Assembly (NCBI GenBank): GCA_030248065.1
Contig: JASAMV010007921.1
Coordinates: forward strand, 62,001-126,000
Length of the DNA: 64,000 bases
DNA from: Rhynchonema sp. JSB1_4
Lineage: Eukaryota; Nematoda; Chromadorea; Monhysterida; Xyalidae
Reading direction: 5' to 3'
This document shows, one piece after another, positions 32,037 to 44,627 of the stretch. Below the pieces are notes generated by a model. That model ran no database searches, was not told the origin of the DNA, and saw nothing but the letters and a program-made list of their open reading frames with translations. How positions within the stretch are numbered: position 1 is the stretch's first letter; every line of letters begins with the position of its first letter. The position numbers were made by a program, and so were the translations under genes.

Positions 32037-35000
32037 CTACTGTGCATTTTGCAATTTGTGCAACTGTGCCTTCAAAGCACGAATTCGTTCGGCACAATGC
32101 TGACTAATTCGGTGAAACAGTTCCTCGAACTCAGGTTGATAGATCATTGTGCCTTTGTGTTCGGCGATACCTGATTTTTGAAAGGACCACATGGTGCCAT
32201 AATGTAGATAGAGGCCTTCTCTGCTTGAAACATTTTATGCAGAGTGAGATTCCACTGACAACTCAATCATTTTTTTTTAATTTTATGCACCAACCTCGAG
32301 CAGCTGTCACAGTCAAATTGGCCGAATGAGGATTTTTGGCCAGCATTCCCTGTGCACAAAACACAGTTATTAATTTTTTCAATGTTTATTAACTATCTGA
32401 TTTTAAATATAAAAATTGTCTAATTATGCCTATGGACTTACACAGTAGCTCGCCTGTGCTTTCGGCATCAGCGGTTCACAATAGACACCAATCATATTCG
32501 GCGGACACTCAATGTCGTCGTTCATCACACGCTGCACCATTTCTTCGGCTGATTCGCCATCGCGTTTCACGTGATTCTTTTCCGAAACGAATGGGGCTAC
32601 AATTATAATTTCTAGGATGTTATAAATCGTTATTTTATATTAGTAAATGCAATTAAAATTAATAAAATAAGACATATGCATGTAATTATTTCTGAAACGA
32701 ACCGGCATCGTCTTCGTCGTCTTCATCACCGGGACGGCTGTCACTCACGATATCGTCCGACTCATCTCGATCGCCCTCTGTGGGTGGAATTTCATCAGTA
32801 CTCGACGACGACGTTGAATCGCTGGATATGCGAATTCGTTTCTTGTTTTGCGTTTGCAACGAACGACCTGAAAATAATTCTGACACGCTTTTAATTTCGT
32901 TATACGTGTTTTTAACCTGATTCGTCAAAATCAAATTCGATTAAAATTAGTAAGCCACCAACGTTTGCGCGACATCACTGACGATGATTTCACAGTGGAA
33001 CGAGACTTTTTTCGCGGTGAACGATGAGTCACCGTTGATTCTACAAATGTGGGGGAAATTTTCAAGTACTTTTCTGCTGACGAGTTAATTGCTTTGTTTC
33101 ATCTGATATTAATACTTCACTCAGTGTTGGAGGTGGGGAGGGTTTGGGGGGGGTACCCCCCCAGTACAGTAGGTATCCCCCCTCGCCTGGTACAGTAGGT
33201 ATCCCCCCCGATGTTTGGTATGGTACATTATGTATCCCTCTCGATTTTCACCCCGGTACAGTAGGTATCCCCCCGATTTTGCTCCAAAAGTGCCAATTTT
33301 TTGACCAAAATGGCCGAAATTACTGCAAACTCAGTGGTTTTTACCTGAAATTACCCGAAATTCGCGCGCTACGCGCGCAAATACTACGTTTTCACACGAT
33401 TTCACACATAATAAACACATAAAAAATTTTCACCCCAAAACCTAACCCCGCCCCAACCCCCCCAAACTCCCCCTAGGTACATAACCCCCCCCCAGGCCAT
33501 CGGCTCTGGTACAGTAGGTACCCCCCCTCCTCTCCGAGGGCGGTACAGTAGGTATCCCCCCTCCAGAGTACCTCCAACACTGAGTTCACTCATACAAACC
33601 ATCATCAGTCGAGTCCTCCGATTCCGTCGAACTTTCCTCTGTAGTAGACTGGTGCGACTTCCGGCCCTTCTTCCGCTTCACTCCATGCTTCACTTCCTTG
33701 GCTTCTGTGAATTATAAAATAAATTTGGTGTTCATTCTTTGACATTACAGCGTCAGAGTGGAACGAACTAACCCTCATTTATAAAACTGTACGCCTGCGC
33801 TCGTCGCATTTTCAACTTCAACTTGCGCGACTTCTTCTTTTTGTTGGTACGTTTGCTGGAATTTCCTTTTGGTACAGTGTTAGCAACACCGACTCCGGAC
33901 GAGCTGGATGCCACAGGCACAAGCGCTGAACAAAGATATTTGTGTTTTAAATTTCATTTACATGGTTACAAGTGGAAGTCTATCATACTGTTGATCGCTG
34001 AAACTTGGTTAGGATACAAACCTTTCTCTAATCGCTTCACAACTGCATCATCATCCGTACCTGGTTCCTGCTCTTGAGCTTCATCTTGTTGAGCGACTGC
34101 CGAAGTTGGATCTGAGAATACATATTATACTCGTTGAGAAATATAGAGAATAATGATTTCCAAACACCACCAACCCGGAAAATCACAACTGTCCTCTACC
34201 AGGTCGATAACAGCAGGCGAGCGATGCGGTTGAATAGCGCCAAACGCGGAATGTTTGTACTGCGTGAATGGAATATCGTCGCCCGTACGATTCAAACCTA
34301 TTATATAATGATGTAAAATATTAATATGCTTGACGGAAAGACAATGATGACAGGACTCAACTAAATGCCGAGGTAACGAATAAAAATTTCGTATTTTTTA
34401 CGTTCAAAATCCTCGATAGCTCAGTGTACTGAGAAGACAAGAAGACAGGTAACTACGATGCCCCACTGTAGTTCCTGGGGGGGGGGGCAAATTTTCTATC
34501 TCAAAAAAGTGACTTTTTGCCGAATTTCGGTCTTGCCTCCCCGCTTTCCCCCCCCCCCTCGGGCGTACACTATTTTCCCTTCCGAAAAAACGGACGGTAC
34601 GCTACCTCCCCCTCCGGATCAAGAATTACACTGCCATGCCCCGAACGGACACGAACAACGACACATATTCTTTCAGTCAATCATGTTTATGATACAACTT
34701 TGTGCAAAAACAACTGAAAGTCCTATCAATATTGGGTCCGTTATGTAGACGAACTTACCGCTATCAGGATTGTCGAATACTTCCTGGATGATTTCAAATC
34801 CGTCATATCCCAGGTCGAGACCCGATGGCGTCACCGAATTGCGATTTGCGGTCGTACGAATCACAAGAGACGCTGTGTGAAAAAGACGTTTACATACACT
34901 TGGTGACCTCAACACGGTTCTCAAGTCTTTTCAACTTGGCTTCACTGAAATGCGCCCCGCCGGACCAGGAACTACACTCCTTCACGCCCCGCATTTTGGC

Positions 35001-35804
35001 TGCTACAGTAGGTTGACGCCCGCCTGGATAGCTACACCACTAATTCAATATACACGACACTAACGATACCTACTGTAGCCCAGTGCTGTGGCTACTTTTC
35101 CGCAGCGGGTAGGCTACATAGGTGGAAAAAATAGGGGCGCGTACCAGGGTAGTGTACCTGGGATTTTGGGGGGGGGGAGAAATCCAGTTTCGTGGGGAGG
35201 AGCGGGGGAAAGATTTTCCGGGGCGGGTACGGTACGACACAAGTTTTTTCGTGCGCCTGTTTTTATCTACTAAAAAGGGGAAAGTACATATATCGCGCGC
35301 AGCGCGAGATTTTTTGCAGTTTTTAGGGTTTTCGGTCGAAATTTGGGCATTTTTCAGCGAAAAATGGGCATTTTGGGGGTAAAAATCAGGGCGGGTAGGC
35401 TGCCACAGCGGGGTGGGTGGGGGGGTAGCGTACAAGAGCGGGGCGGGTAGGGGGGTAGCGTACCAGGCGGAGGCGAGTAGGGTACCATTGGGGGTGACCC
35501 CCCTCCCCGACCCCTCCCCCCAGCCACAGCAGTCCTGTAGCCCGTTGGAACAGTTGATGATTGGCCTTCTGACATAATACAAAAAGTACCAACCCAGTGG
35601 TGCTGAAACACCGCCCTTGGGCTGAGTGCGCTTTCGACCGTACGGTGCCATCAACGTCGATTCGGAATACTCGAAATCTGGCGAAATCACTCCGAATGCA
35701 TCGACCATGGTCTTGTTGCGACGACGCGACGCTGCTTCACTTTGATTGATTATGTGACGCCGAATAGCCGATGTAGCAACGAGTTGATGGAATGTTCCAC
35801 TCAT
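32037..35804 (-). CDS. eleven-exon 479-residue orphan, Ser/Lys/acid-rich, probably nuclear
   Basis: Exons 35804-35594, 34872-34759, 34297-34175, 34111-34022, 33925-33773, 33704-33600, 33040-32963, 32867-32703, 32596-32442, 32349-32291 and 32223-32037 all join in frame. The first eight introns are all phase 1. The N-terminus is MSGTFHQLVATSAIRRHI. The middle has several basic clusters resembling nuclear localisation signals (KRTNKKKKSRKLKLKMRR, KRKKGRKSH, SPRKKSRS, KKRIRIS), separated by Ser/Glu/Asp tracts (TTEESSTESEDSTDD, DEDDEDD). The final 150 residues are more ordered, with three Cys and a helical tail (HCAERIRALKAQLHKLQNAQ). A chromatin or RNA-associated role is inferred from composition only. 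Three MITEs lie in its introns. Confidence 0.82.
33122..33582. mobile_element. hAT-type MITE, inverted sister of 16639-17102
   Basis: Ends CAGTGTTGGAGGTG ... ACCTCCAACACTG. Flanks ACTTCACT / AGTTCACT match at 7 of 8. The interior is highly similar to 16639-17102 in the opposite orientation, including the 'cgcgcgctacgcgcgcaaat' segment. It is inserted in intron 6 of the orphan 479-aa gene. Confidence 0.9.
34464..34633. mobile_element. hAT-type MITE, CACTGTAGTTCCTGG family
   Basis: Ends CACTGTAGTTCCTGGG ... AAGAATTACACTG. Flanks CGATGCCC / CCATGCCC match at 7 of 8. Only 170 bp, and the same family as 19615-20025. Located in intron 2 of the orphan gene. Confidence 0.75.
35081..35534. mobile_element. 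hAT-type MITE, CAGTGCTGTGGCTAC family, perfect 8-bp duplication
   Basis: Ends CAGTGCTGTGGCTAC ... AGCCACAGCAGTC. The flanking octamer CTGTAGCC is identical at 35073-35080 and 35535-35542. It carries the 'cgcgcgcagcgcgagatttt' segment and GGGCGGGTAGGG units. In intron 1 of the orphan gene. Confidence 0.88.
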
Positions 35805-38800
35805 TGTGTTGTTGTTTGAAAATTAGACGTCCACGTTGCTGGGTAGTCCTGTTTCAAAAAAAAGCTGCAATCAGATCGCCTTGGGGCCGACCGGTTTCGA
35901 GATATCTTCCACACGCGTTTTGGCCGAAAAATGGGATTTTCTGGCTAAAATCGGGGGGGCGGGTAGGGTACCATTGGTCCCCCCCCCCACCAAGCCCTAG
36001 CACTCACTCTAACTGCGCTTCTACGCTACGTAGGTTGATGACACCCCTATTTGATAACACAATGGGTTCCTGAATCCCCTGAGGGCAAGGTCGGGTGTAT
36101 GGGATTGCGACCATCACCGCCCTTTAGTCACTCAACTTTGAAGTACAGTTCGAAAGACGTTCTGAACAAGAAAAGCAATTATACATTTCCCACGACAATT
36201 GAGTTCTGACATCGCTTCATTTAAAATAAACAAGCACCACTGTTGTCCAAGTATACATTGCTCATGTGAACAATCATAAAGAAAATAAATACTGTGCTTT
36301 ATTGTATTTGGCGAAGAAAATACAATCACACGTTATTGTATTTCCATTTTTTAGACAAATTGACCCATTAATACAACGTGACTGTCTCATAACACTCATG
36401 TCGTCAGATTTGTGACCTTTGAGAACGGGGGGGAGGGGGGGTTACCTCGGTGATCTGACATATGTGAAGTTGTCCCGGGTACGGAATATGGTAAATTAGT
36501 CACTTTCTAAACGAGCAGTCCTAACAGATAATTTTTGAAGAACAAGGACTACAAGAATTTGCTGGTTTCCGTCCAAAATATCAAAAAATAAGTTCACTGC
36601 CACAACGAAGTAATATCTTGAAACCGTCGATGAGTACGATAAATACAAAAGCACTCTCATTTTTTGTCGCGAGGAGGACATAACAGCCTCCCCATTTTTA
36701 TGGGAAATGGAGATAATTTATCCTCCACGGGGAAGGCGTGGGGAGAAGAGCGAACTTGGGTAAAAAATCACTTTTTCTGGTACAAAATTTGACTTATTTT
36801 GTCGGTTTTTTGCAGCAAATTGTTCATAAAAACGGTATTTCGGCCACTTTTAGGAATATTTAGCTACAAATCACACATCTTAGGCATAAAAATACTCATT
36901 TTCCGCCTAAAATTGGCCATTTTAGACCAAAAATTGGGGCGAGAAGAGTCTACTCAGAAGGTGAGATATCGGTACGGTGTACGATGTCACGGAGACGTAG
37001 CCTACACGAGCCGGGGGAACCCTCCTCCCGACCGAGAAACTACACTGCTTTGTGGTCATAGCACATGAAATGGGCATTTTATATCGTCGACAACAAGCGT
37101 TCTTCATATGAAAATATATCAGCCTCAAATACTGTATGCTATTCTATTCCACACTAGAAAACTTTGGCAAAACCTCAAGATCATTGTGTCGAATAGCTGT
37201 TCAAGGTACACAACAGTTCGCAGACAACGTAAAGCTTTATGACCTGTCAAAAAGAAAAAGGCTCGCAGAACTATCTCAAACAAACACGCCTCTGGAAATT
37301 ACGCCATTAACGTATTTCTGACGCGGCCGACCTGAAGGTAACGAGTGGGATGCGGGCAATGAATGGAGAAATTACATCATCCACAGCGGGTATGGAGTAA
37401 TTAACCGACTGGCGTCACACGCGAAGGAAGAAACATGACACGGAACCCGTCTCAATATTAGTGGGACATAATTTCGCGATAGAATGGGGAAAAAACGGCA
37501 ACGAAAAAACGGCATAAAAAATGATCCTCCGCAAACAGTAAGAAAAACCAACGATCGACAAATTAGCTATCCGCTACCGTATACCCGCCAAAAATTCATA
37601 CCGTATACCAAAAGTAACGATCCGCCGATCAACGATTTCATTATCTACGATCGCACTATCAGCGATCAGCTACCGTAATCCTTTGGAAATTCATTTTTCT
37701 CTGTTTGAATAAATTATTTTTTTTTTCGTTTTTTTTGAATATATATTTATGGTTTATTATTTATCAAATGCTCCACATTATAGACGTCACATTTAAGTGT
37801 TTTTTTCGTTTGTCAGACCCTCTTTTTCTATTTTATGATTGTTTCATTTGTTTTTCTTTACATCAGTATAGTTTTATATTTACAGAGCAACAAATGTTTC
37901 AATAACTTGATTTCCGTACATTTTTTTGTGCTTTTCAATTTAAAAATATTAATCAAATATTATCTTTTACCGTTTTCGATATTTTCATTTTTAAAAATTA
38001 CCCTTTTTATACCTTGATCCTCCACCTACAAAAATTTTTTCTACCGTAGCTAAAACCTACGATCAACGATCTAACGACCCACACTAAGCATTCCCTTTTT
38101 TTGGAAGTTTCACCTAAAGTTTACCTATTTTTGGCCTAAAAATGCCTATTTTAGGCCAAAATTTGCCCATTTTAGGAAAAAATTGGGGGAGCAGACGTAC
38201 CCGGAGGGGGAACAGTGGGGCAGGCGTACCTCGGAGGGGGAACAGACGTACCCGAGGGGGGCGGGGGTCCCCCCCTCCCCCCCCCAGGAACTACACTGGG
38301 TAGGCCAGGCGGTAGGGTACCAGAGCCGGGCGGATAGGGGGTGGTGTACCAGGGCGGGGCGGGTAGGGGAGACCAGGCTGTATTTTTGGGGGGCTCTATT
38401 TTGGGGGCGCTGTATTTTTTCGCTGCCCAAAATCAGCGTATTTTTGGAACATTTTTTGAGATTTTGGGCAGCGAAAAAATACAGCGCCCGCAAAATACAG
38501 CCCCCAAAAATACAGCCCCCCCCCCTAAAAGGGGTCAGCAACGGCGGCGGCGGGTTTGTATGGGTATGGGACCGACGCACGACTGAAAGTCCCGGGCCCC
38601 CGGGGTTAAGCCTAAGCCTAAGCTCAAGCCTAAGCCCAAGCCTTGGTTCAGGACTAAGTTACAGCTGGATTCCGTTTAATCCGTTTTATTTTCCAGTCCA
38701 TAATCAGTCTTCCCCCCAGCACGCAAAAATCCGTTTAATCCGGAAAATCCGTTTAATCCGTTTTATTTATAATCAGTCTTCCCGGCACGGTCGTTACGGT

Positions 38801-39561
38801 TCCGAGAACCAATCGGAATGGGCACTCACATAGCCCGCCGTCTTTGGGCCGCGGAGAGCGTCCATCGGCATCGTTTTTGTTGACGAAAGCGATCCGCCTT
38901 TCTGAGCCGTTATGTTACACGAAAAAAATTGAAAGCCGCTCTGGTGCGCAGAAAATGAAGTGGAATTATATAATATAGGTAAAGTGAAAACCCAGGGCAT
39001 TTGAACCACGGCCTGGACTTCGAAAATCGAACGTTTTGGACAAACTAGCTCAGGTGTTGTGCGGAGACACTGTCCGTCTATTTGGCCAAGCGTAGAAAAT
39101 TTGAAAACTGGAAAATCAAAACTTGTTTTTTTTAATTTTTTCCTATGCTGCTCTTGTCCCGTCTCGCCCGACATCCTTTTTTCAGCTCTCCCGTGTCCCG
39201 TCCCCCCTTGAAAAATCTTGTTCCGTCCAATGTACATTGCACACGTCTTTCATTGTTATAATACCAAGAGAAGTACTGTTCTATTATCATTCTCAACAAC
39301 TGCGACTTACTGTGGTCTGTCAGTCTGTCTGTCTTTTACTTCGGTAGCAAAACAAACGAACATAATTGGTTGGTCAATAATACCCAAAACCCAACACATT
39401 GGTTTCACATGACGAGAATATCAAAATTGGGTCCCCATCTGCCAACACAATATGACAACAGAATAACTAGTTGAACGTTAGCACAATATCTCACTGTGTT
39501 CTTGTGTTATATCAATACCACAAAGTCCATCGAGTTAAAATCACTTAATCATGGAAATGAG
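35805..39561. other. repeat-rich intergenic stretch, no gene seen
   Basis: Contains MITE fragments (35900-36060; 36900-37060 with an 'aaactacactg' end), a GATC/CGATC-rich tract (37480-37680), the 'ctaccgtagctaaaacctac' motif at 38041 and the composite repeat at 38170-38795. Open frames here show no splice-phase support. Confidence 0.55.
38170..38795. repeat. composite repeat: MITE end, inverted TACAGCGCCC hairpin, telomere-like tract, GATAAA-family fragment
   Basis: In order: GTACC/GGGGGAACAG units ending in a CCAGGAACTACACTG MITE terminus (38285-38300); an inverted repeat around 38390-38520 (GGGGGCGCTGTATTTTTTCG against CGAAAAAATACAGCGCCC); a TTAAGCCTAAGCCTAAGC tract (38606-38648); and two ATAATCAGTCTTCCC motifs with TCCGTTTAATCC units (38698-38792) matching the element at 4055-4850. 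Confidence 0.65.
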
Positions 39562-42500
39562 CTATATCTTGTTCGCACAACACGCCGAATCAGCGAGCCA
39601 AATATCCGAGCTACAATCGCCGCCGGGGTAACGCATTTCGTGTGCCATCAACGGACCATCGGCGTCGTTGAACACAACGTGCAGGTCACGATTCAGACTC
39701 ATTGCGCCCGACGGTGAAACATCAACCATCACCATTGATGAACCGTTTCTGCAAGAAATGGTATTGTTGATGTTGACAATCAAATAAGCGAGCGTTGAAT
39801 GAGACTCGGCTCATGCTTGTTGTTAGGATGGGTCTCAACTTCTCGACTTGGCAGGACGTGCCTCGTGCAGTGTTTGCTCTGGTTGCTCGTTCAAGCCGTT
39901 TTCACAGACGGTGCTCGGTGTGCACCTTCGTGAGTACCAATGATCACTATGGGTGGAATTTTCGAAACGGTGTAAAAGTCAGTTGGGCGTAAAGGTCGGT
40001 GTAAAGTTCGGTCGAAAGCTCGGTCGGCGTAGCTCGGTGTAAACGTGAAACATTGCCTGTTATTAACGTGGAATGTTTCAAGTTTACACCGAGGTCTCTC
40101 ACACTGAGCTGTCGACCGAGCTTTACACCCAACTGACCTTTACACCGTTTCGAAAATATCACCCTATGCCGCAAACGTGCAGTGTACCACAAGGTTCAGG
40201 TACACCAGCATTTTGTGTCAAGCGTGGCGTGTGCTTGTGCAAGCGTGGTGCGTTCACCACTCTAATCAGCTACCATTACATAATGTTCGAACCAAGGTTC
40301 TGTAGTTGAAACCCAAAATGTGACACCGACTTGCACAAATCTGGATAGAATTGTTTGTCCCAGAGCGTGTAGAGCGACGTGGTCACGTAGATACGCTGGC
40401 CGTCCAAACTGCACTGCAACATTTGAGTGCCGCCATCCACTTTACGACCGGCGACCACACACGGTGGCGGCTGGGGACCGTCTAGTCGCTTCACGGCACC
40501 ACCGATGCATCCGCCGATGTTCACCTGATGTTTCATCGCATTTCAAAAGGGAAGGGCAAGGATTGTGACGCGTGTAATCAATGGGCCTGATGCAAAAGTG
40601 GCTACACGTAACATACGTCGAGGGAATAAAAAACATGTCGACGTTCTTTTTATTCTTTTGTTTTGCTAAATTTAGGCACCCAAAGCCCCATTACGTTTAC
40701 TGACCTGTCCGACCAATTTCGGATGGAATGGATCGGTGATGTCGTATTGCAACAGATCACCCCACAGCCAACAGCTGATGTACAATCGATCGTCGAGCGA
40801 AATCAGGATGTCGGTGATCAACGCTGGCATCTCAGGCAGAATCCAGCCCTCGACCTTGCGTGCTTGTAGCTCGATCACACAATCGGCTTGCACGGTCCCC
40901 GTTGCCTGCAAGCATTGGTATGGTAGATTCGAGGCTACGGTGAGGTGGAGGTTACGGTAAGTTGGAGGTTGCGGGAGATGGGGACGGTTTACAAACCGAC
41001 ACATTTTTTGGTGCAGTGGCTGCTGCGCAAGAATATGACCAGGCTAAAAGTTTCGTTTGATGTACATAGATGAGTTTTGGTGTTACTCAATGTTTTTATA
41101 CACCTCGTTGATCCACAGATGATAGACAGTGCTGCCGAGAGCGCAACCCACAAATGCGTGTGTGGACTTGGGGTCGTGTTTGAAACGAATCTGAAATTGT
41201 TGCACTTTACGTCACGGCCATGCACAAGTAGGTTATCGCAACAAGACCTCAAGTGGCATGCAGCCTTTGACGGGGTCCAGTTTGATTGTGTCCATCAACT
41301 CGCGGCTTTTCCAGTTCCACACATACAGTTCGTGACCGTACTTCCCTGAAAACAAAATTCCTTATTGATCCGACGGTTGCTAAGGTTTTGTTTCCAGATT
41401 TTGAGAATTTATTCAGGATAAAAAGCGCGAGCTAAAATCAAATTCTGAATAAATGGTGGAAGCAACCATTTTTGACGTCGTCCAAACTGAATCCCTTCTT
41501 GATCAGGTTCGGATGTCCCCATGCTGTGCTGACCATGATGTTGTACAACGGCTGGTACCAGTAATCATACCCATAACCCACCGACTGGTTGCCCCATGTG
41601 CCCAGCACGTTGAACGATTTGGAATCAAGCAACAGGAAACTGCCTGAATTTCACGGGCACTCTATTGTCATCTTAACTTGAAACATTTGTTACTTTTACC
41701 TTTAGCATTGCCGTCTTTGTCGCCCAAAGTGCTGATCATAACGGTGCCATCAGCCAAACAATGCGAAGTGTGACCGAAACTCACGTCACGCATAAACAAC
41801 TCGCGCGGCTCGATGACCTGGAAGAAAAAAGCCTTTTGTTTTTACACCGCGTATCTGTGAAGCAGCAGTTGGCCAGCGGGTTGCACTGATCGTGTAACAC
41901 TGGCATTTCGAGAGCACCAACGTGTCTCAAACAGTGCAGGCAAGCTGAGTTTCTATTGAGTGAATTTCGAGGCTCTACGTCCCCAACCCCAGTGGGGCTC
42001 GTTCGGCAGATTTTTCGAATGAGCCCCAACCTATGGTTGTTTTTAAAAGTGATGTTTCAAAAGTTTATACATAGCGGGGGCTAACTTGGGAAATTATTTT
42101 GTTCTGAAACCTCATATCCGATGTGTGTCCCAAATAAGTTCCCAGCGCCCATTTTGACGCCAAATCCGAATTGAAACGAAATCAGCGCAACCCTAACCTT
42201 CTGCCATCGTGGCTGTCGTGGGTCGGTGGCGACATCGGCGATGTAGACGCGTGACGAGTTGAGACAGGGGAACACGAGATGGGTACGATGCACGTTCGCG
42301 TCACCGAAACACGACGAACACGCGTTCCAGCCGGAATGGTGGATTTCGTCCGACGAATGCGTCAACGGCAAATGGTGGATCACCTGTGTGTACAGGTCGA
42401 TTAATTGTGGTGTGGGTGTGATCACCGGGAACGAATTTGCGGATCGCATCGGCTATGTCTGATTCACATGACAAGCGTGTGTGCACAGGGTGATTCAACA

Positions 42501-43204
42501 AGTACGGAAACCCTTTTGTGAGGCTAGATGTCGGCCGTTGTTGCATGTGGACTCACTTTTAGCATGATGTCTTACACGCGTTTGGAAGCAGGTTAATTTG
42601 GCGCCGATCTGCTTCAAGGCTCCGTAACTTGTTCACAAAAGCACGTGAAGAAGAAAAAGTTTCAACACAAAAAAACTAAATCGCATAGGCTTTCGAATGC
42701 TGCACCAAAAAGGATTTTCGTACAACCACGACCGAGATCGCGTCACAAAAGGCTTCTGTACTGTTGAGACTGTACATAGATGAGCTGTTTTGTTAGTGAA
42801 ACCAGTAACCTTATCCATAATTCAAAAAAGACAAGTGACTGAGTCAATGACCACCAAATTTGACACTTGGCGTGCGGCATTACACAAAATTTGACACTTG
42901 GCGTGCGGCATTACACCAAATTTGACACTTGGCGTGCGGCATTACCAGAACCATAAACAACAACCATGTAGGGTTCTCAAAACGGTTCTCATGACGCGTT
43001 CAAACATTCAAAACCAAACCAAAACCCGTTTGTGGAACCGCGTTGGCGTACTTTTCCGTAGGTCTTCGAGAACGGATCGAGGTCCACGGTTGCCATTGAG
43101 TCCGGTTTGTCACTGTCCACACGTGCGCATGTCACGTACATCAACTTCTCGCGTGGCCCGCTCCGAAACGCATCCATTGGTGTCGCATAGCCGGGTCCCG
43201 GCAT
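39562..43204 (-). CDS. methanethiol oxidase / selenium-binding protein 1 family
   Basis: Nine exons (43204-43052, 42383-42198, 41817-41700, 41643-41467, 41345-41248, 41190-41104, 40905-40705, 40524-40331, 39748-39562) join perfectly to 466 residues, close to the 472 of human SELENBP1. Family signatures run the whole length: [25 protein letters not shown] (C73/C76 around the selenium-binding Cys of the family), [71 protein letters not shown]. Known members are cytosolic and oxidise methanethiol to formaldehyde, H2S and H2O2 using copper. The C-terminus extends about ten residues past the usual SSDIW end. The last intron holds a foldback element, and intron 1 a 31-bp tandem repeat. Confidence 0.95.
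39947..40169. mobile_element. foldback element, CTTTACACCGTTTCGAAAAT arms
   Basis: Arms 'ggaattttcgaaacggtgta' (left) and 'ttacaccgtttcgaaaatat' (right) are inverted repeats extending inward as GTAAAGNTCGGT units. Lies in the last intron of the methanethiol oxidase gene. Confidence 0.75.
42853..42945 (+). repeat. 31-bp tandem repeat, three copies
   Basis: Three head-to-tail copies of AC(C/A)AAATTTGACACTTGGC + GTGCGGCATTAC without spacers, in intron 1 of the methanethiol oxidase gene. Confidence 0.9.
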
Positions 43205-44627
43205 ATTTGCTTTGGATTTAGAAAATGCGTGCAGGCTGAAAAACTTACTTCTGTGTCAAGCGGAATGACGGAAAGACTTGAATCGAACGTGCTCAAAAAC
43301 TCGACTTTTGAGCAGAAAATTAGTTTCGCAGACCAGGAAGAGTTTTTCATGGAACAGCAAGCATCTGTGTCAAAAATAGTATGTAACGAGACAAACACAA
43401 CATGAGATGACAGAGTGCTCGCCTAGGGTTCTTATCAGCAAAACAGAACAAAGGCATCACACAAAATGCACTAAACATAATTTCGAGCTCAGATAACAGA
43501 ATGTGAGAAAAATATTCTCGTTCAGTTGGACTTGTGCCGCCGTAAAATCAAACGAGGTCGACGAATTGGACTGTGCCTGTTGTACACAACAGAATCTAAG
43601 CAGCAAACAACCGGCATGGCCAGATAGCAAAACTGTTCTGGACAGCGATGCAGAGGCTGTGTTGTGCCTGTAGAAAAGGTAATGTTTGAAAATAGCACAT
43701 CGCACGCATGAGTAGAAACACATGGTTACAAACAAGACGAGTTGTTCTTTTGTCGAGGCGTGCTGTGGAACGATTTTCACGTTGTTCCTTGAACTAACTT
43801 CCTGCTATGTAGGTTGTAGTACATGTAAACTATGTTGCAGCACAACAAGTTTGTTGATATGACCACTTGGAAGGTAGGGTGTTGTGGAAAACTGTCGAAC
43901 CAGCTTGCCCAAGACGTTCGGTTTTTGTGGCCACCTGTCGTCAAATCAAGCACATACTGTACGTATCGCGTTGAGCTGTTGTGCAGGAACAGCCTAAAAA
44001 CGTTGAAAAGCTAAACCGCTGTCAATGCATCCAGCCAGCCGAACGCGAGCTGGCAATTTGGAGAGTTCGGAATAGAAAACAAACCACCTTCCCAGTTCCC
44101 ACCAACAGAATCAACGAATTGTAGCACAAACTGTCGTTTTTGTGCTCAATCAGCGTGAGAGCGTTCATCATGAGAGCGTTTCCAAGCAGTGGCTCAGGCA
44201 AAGAGACCGGTCCTAAACCCAGGTGAATGAACACGTAACGTGCCGTAACTGAGCTTTATTTATTCACAATTCTTCTCAATTTCACCAGCTGCTCATGTGA
44301 CGTGTCCAGTAAACAATCAAGGTTCGATATGGATGATCTGAAATCACAGTAATTGCAATATGACAAACAAAAATAATGGGTAAGCAAGGTAGCGGGTTGA
44401 CCAAATTTCAACACCATGATTGTCACACAGATCACAGTTACATTTCAGTCACACGACAACAAAAATTACAAGAACGTGAGTAGAATCTGTCATGTAACAT
44501 TGCAAAAAAAACAGCGTTCAAAAACACAATGGACGACTGGATTCCCGCATTTTTCCACTCTGCAGAAAACAATCGGCCTGATTCACTCCCTGATTAATGC
44601 ACGATGACAGAAAACAAAAAAAACAAA
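43205..44627. other. intergenic region between methanethiol oxidase and SLC13 genes
   Basis: Upstream of the oxidase start on the minus strand and downstream of the SLC13 stop. It should contain the oxidase promoter, but I see no clear TATA box, initiator or repeat, and no coding exon with splice support. Confidence 0.5.

Noticed and set aside
32686..32934. Acidic 82-codon frame considered as a separate small protein
   Set aside because: It is exon 8 of the eleven-exon orphan gene (32867-32703) with matching phases on both sides.
34405..34450. Segment 'cctcgatagctcagtgtact' resembling the D-arm half of a tRNA
   Set aside because: No acceptor-stem pairing, anticodon arm or GTTCRA T-loop follows; not a tRNA gene.
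38183..38833. 216-codon plus-strand frame
   Set aside because: Spans a MITE terminus, an inverted hairpin and the telomere-like tract; no continuous domain or splice support.
42853..42945. Three direct repeats considered as a CRISPR array
   Set aside because: Copies are contiguous without spacers, only three units, and lie in an intron of a eukaryotic gene; an ordinary tandem repeat.
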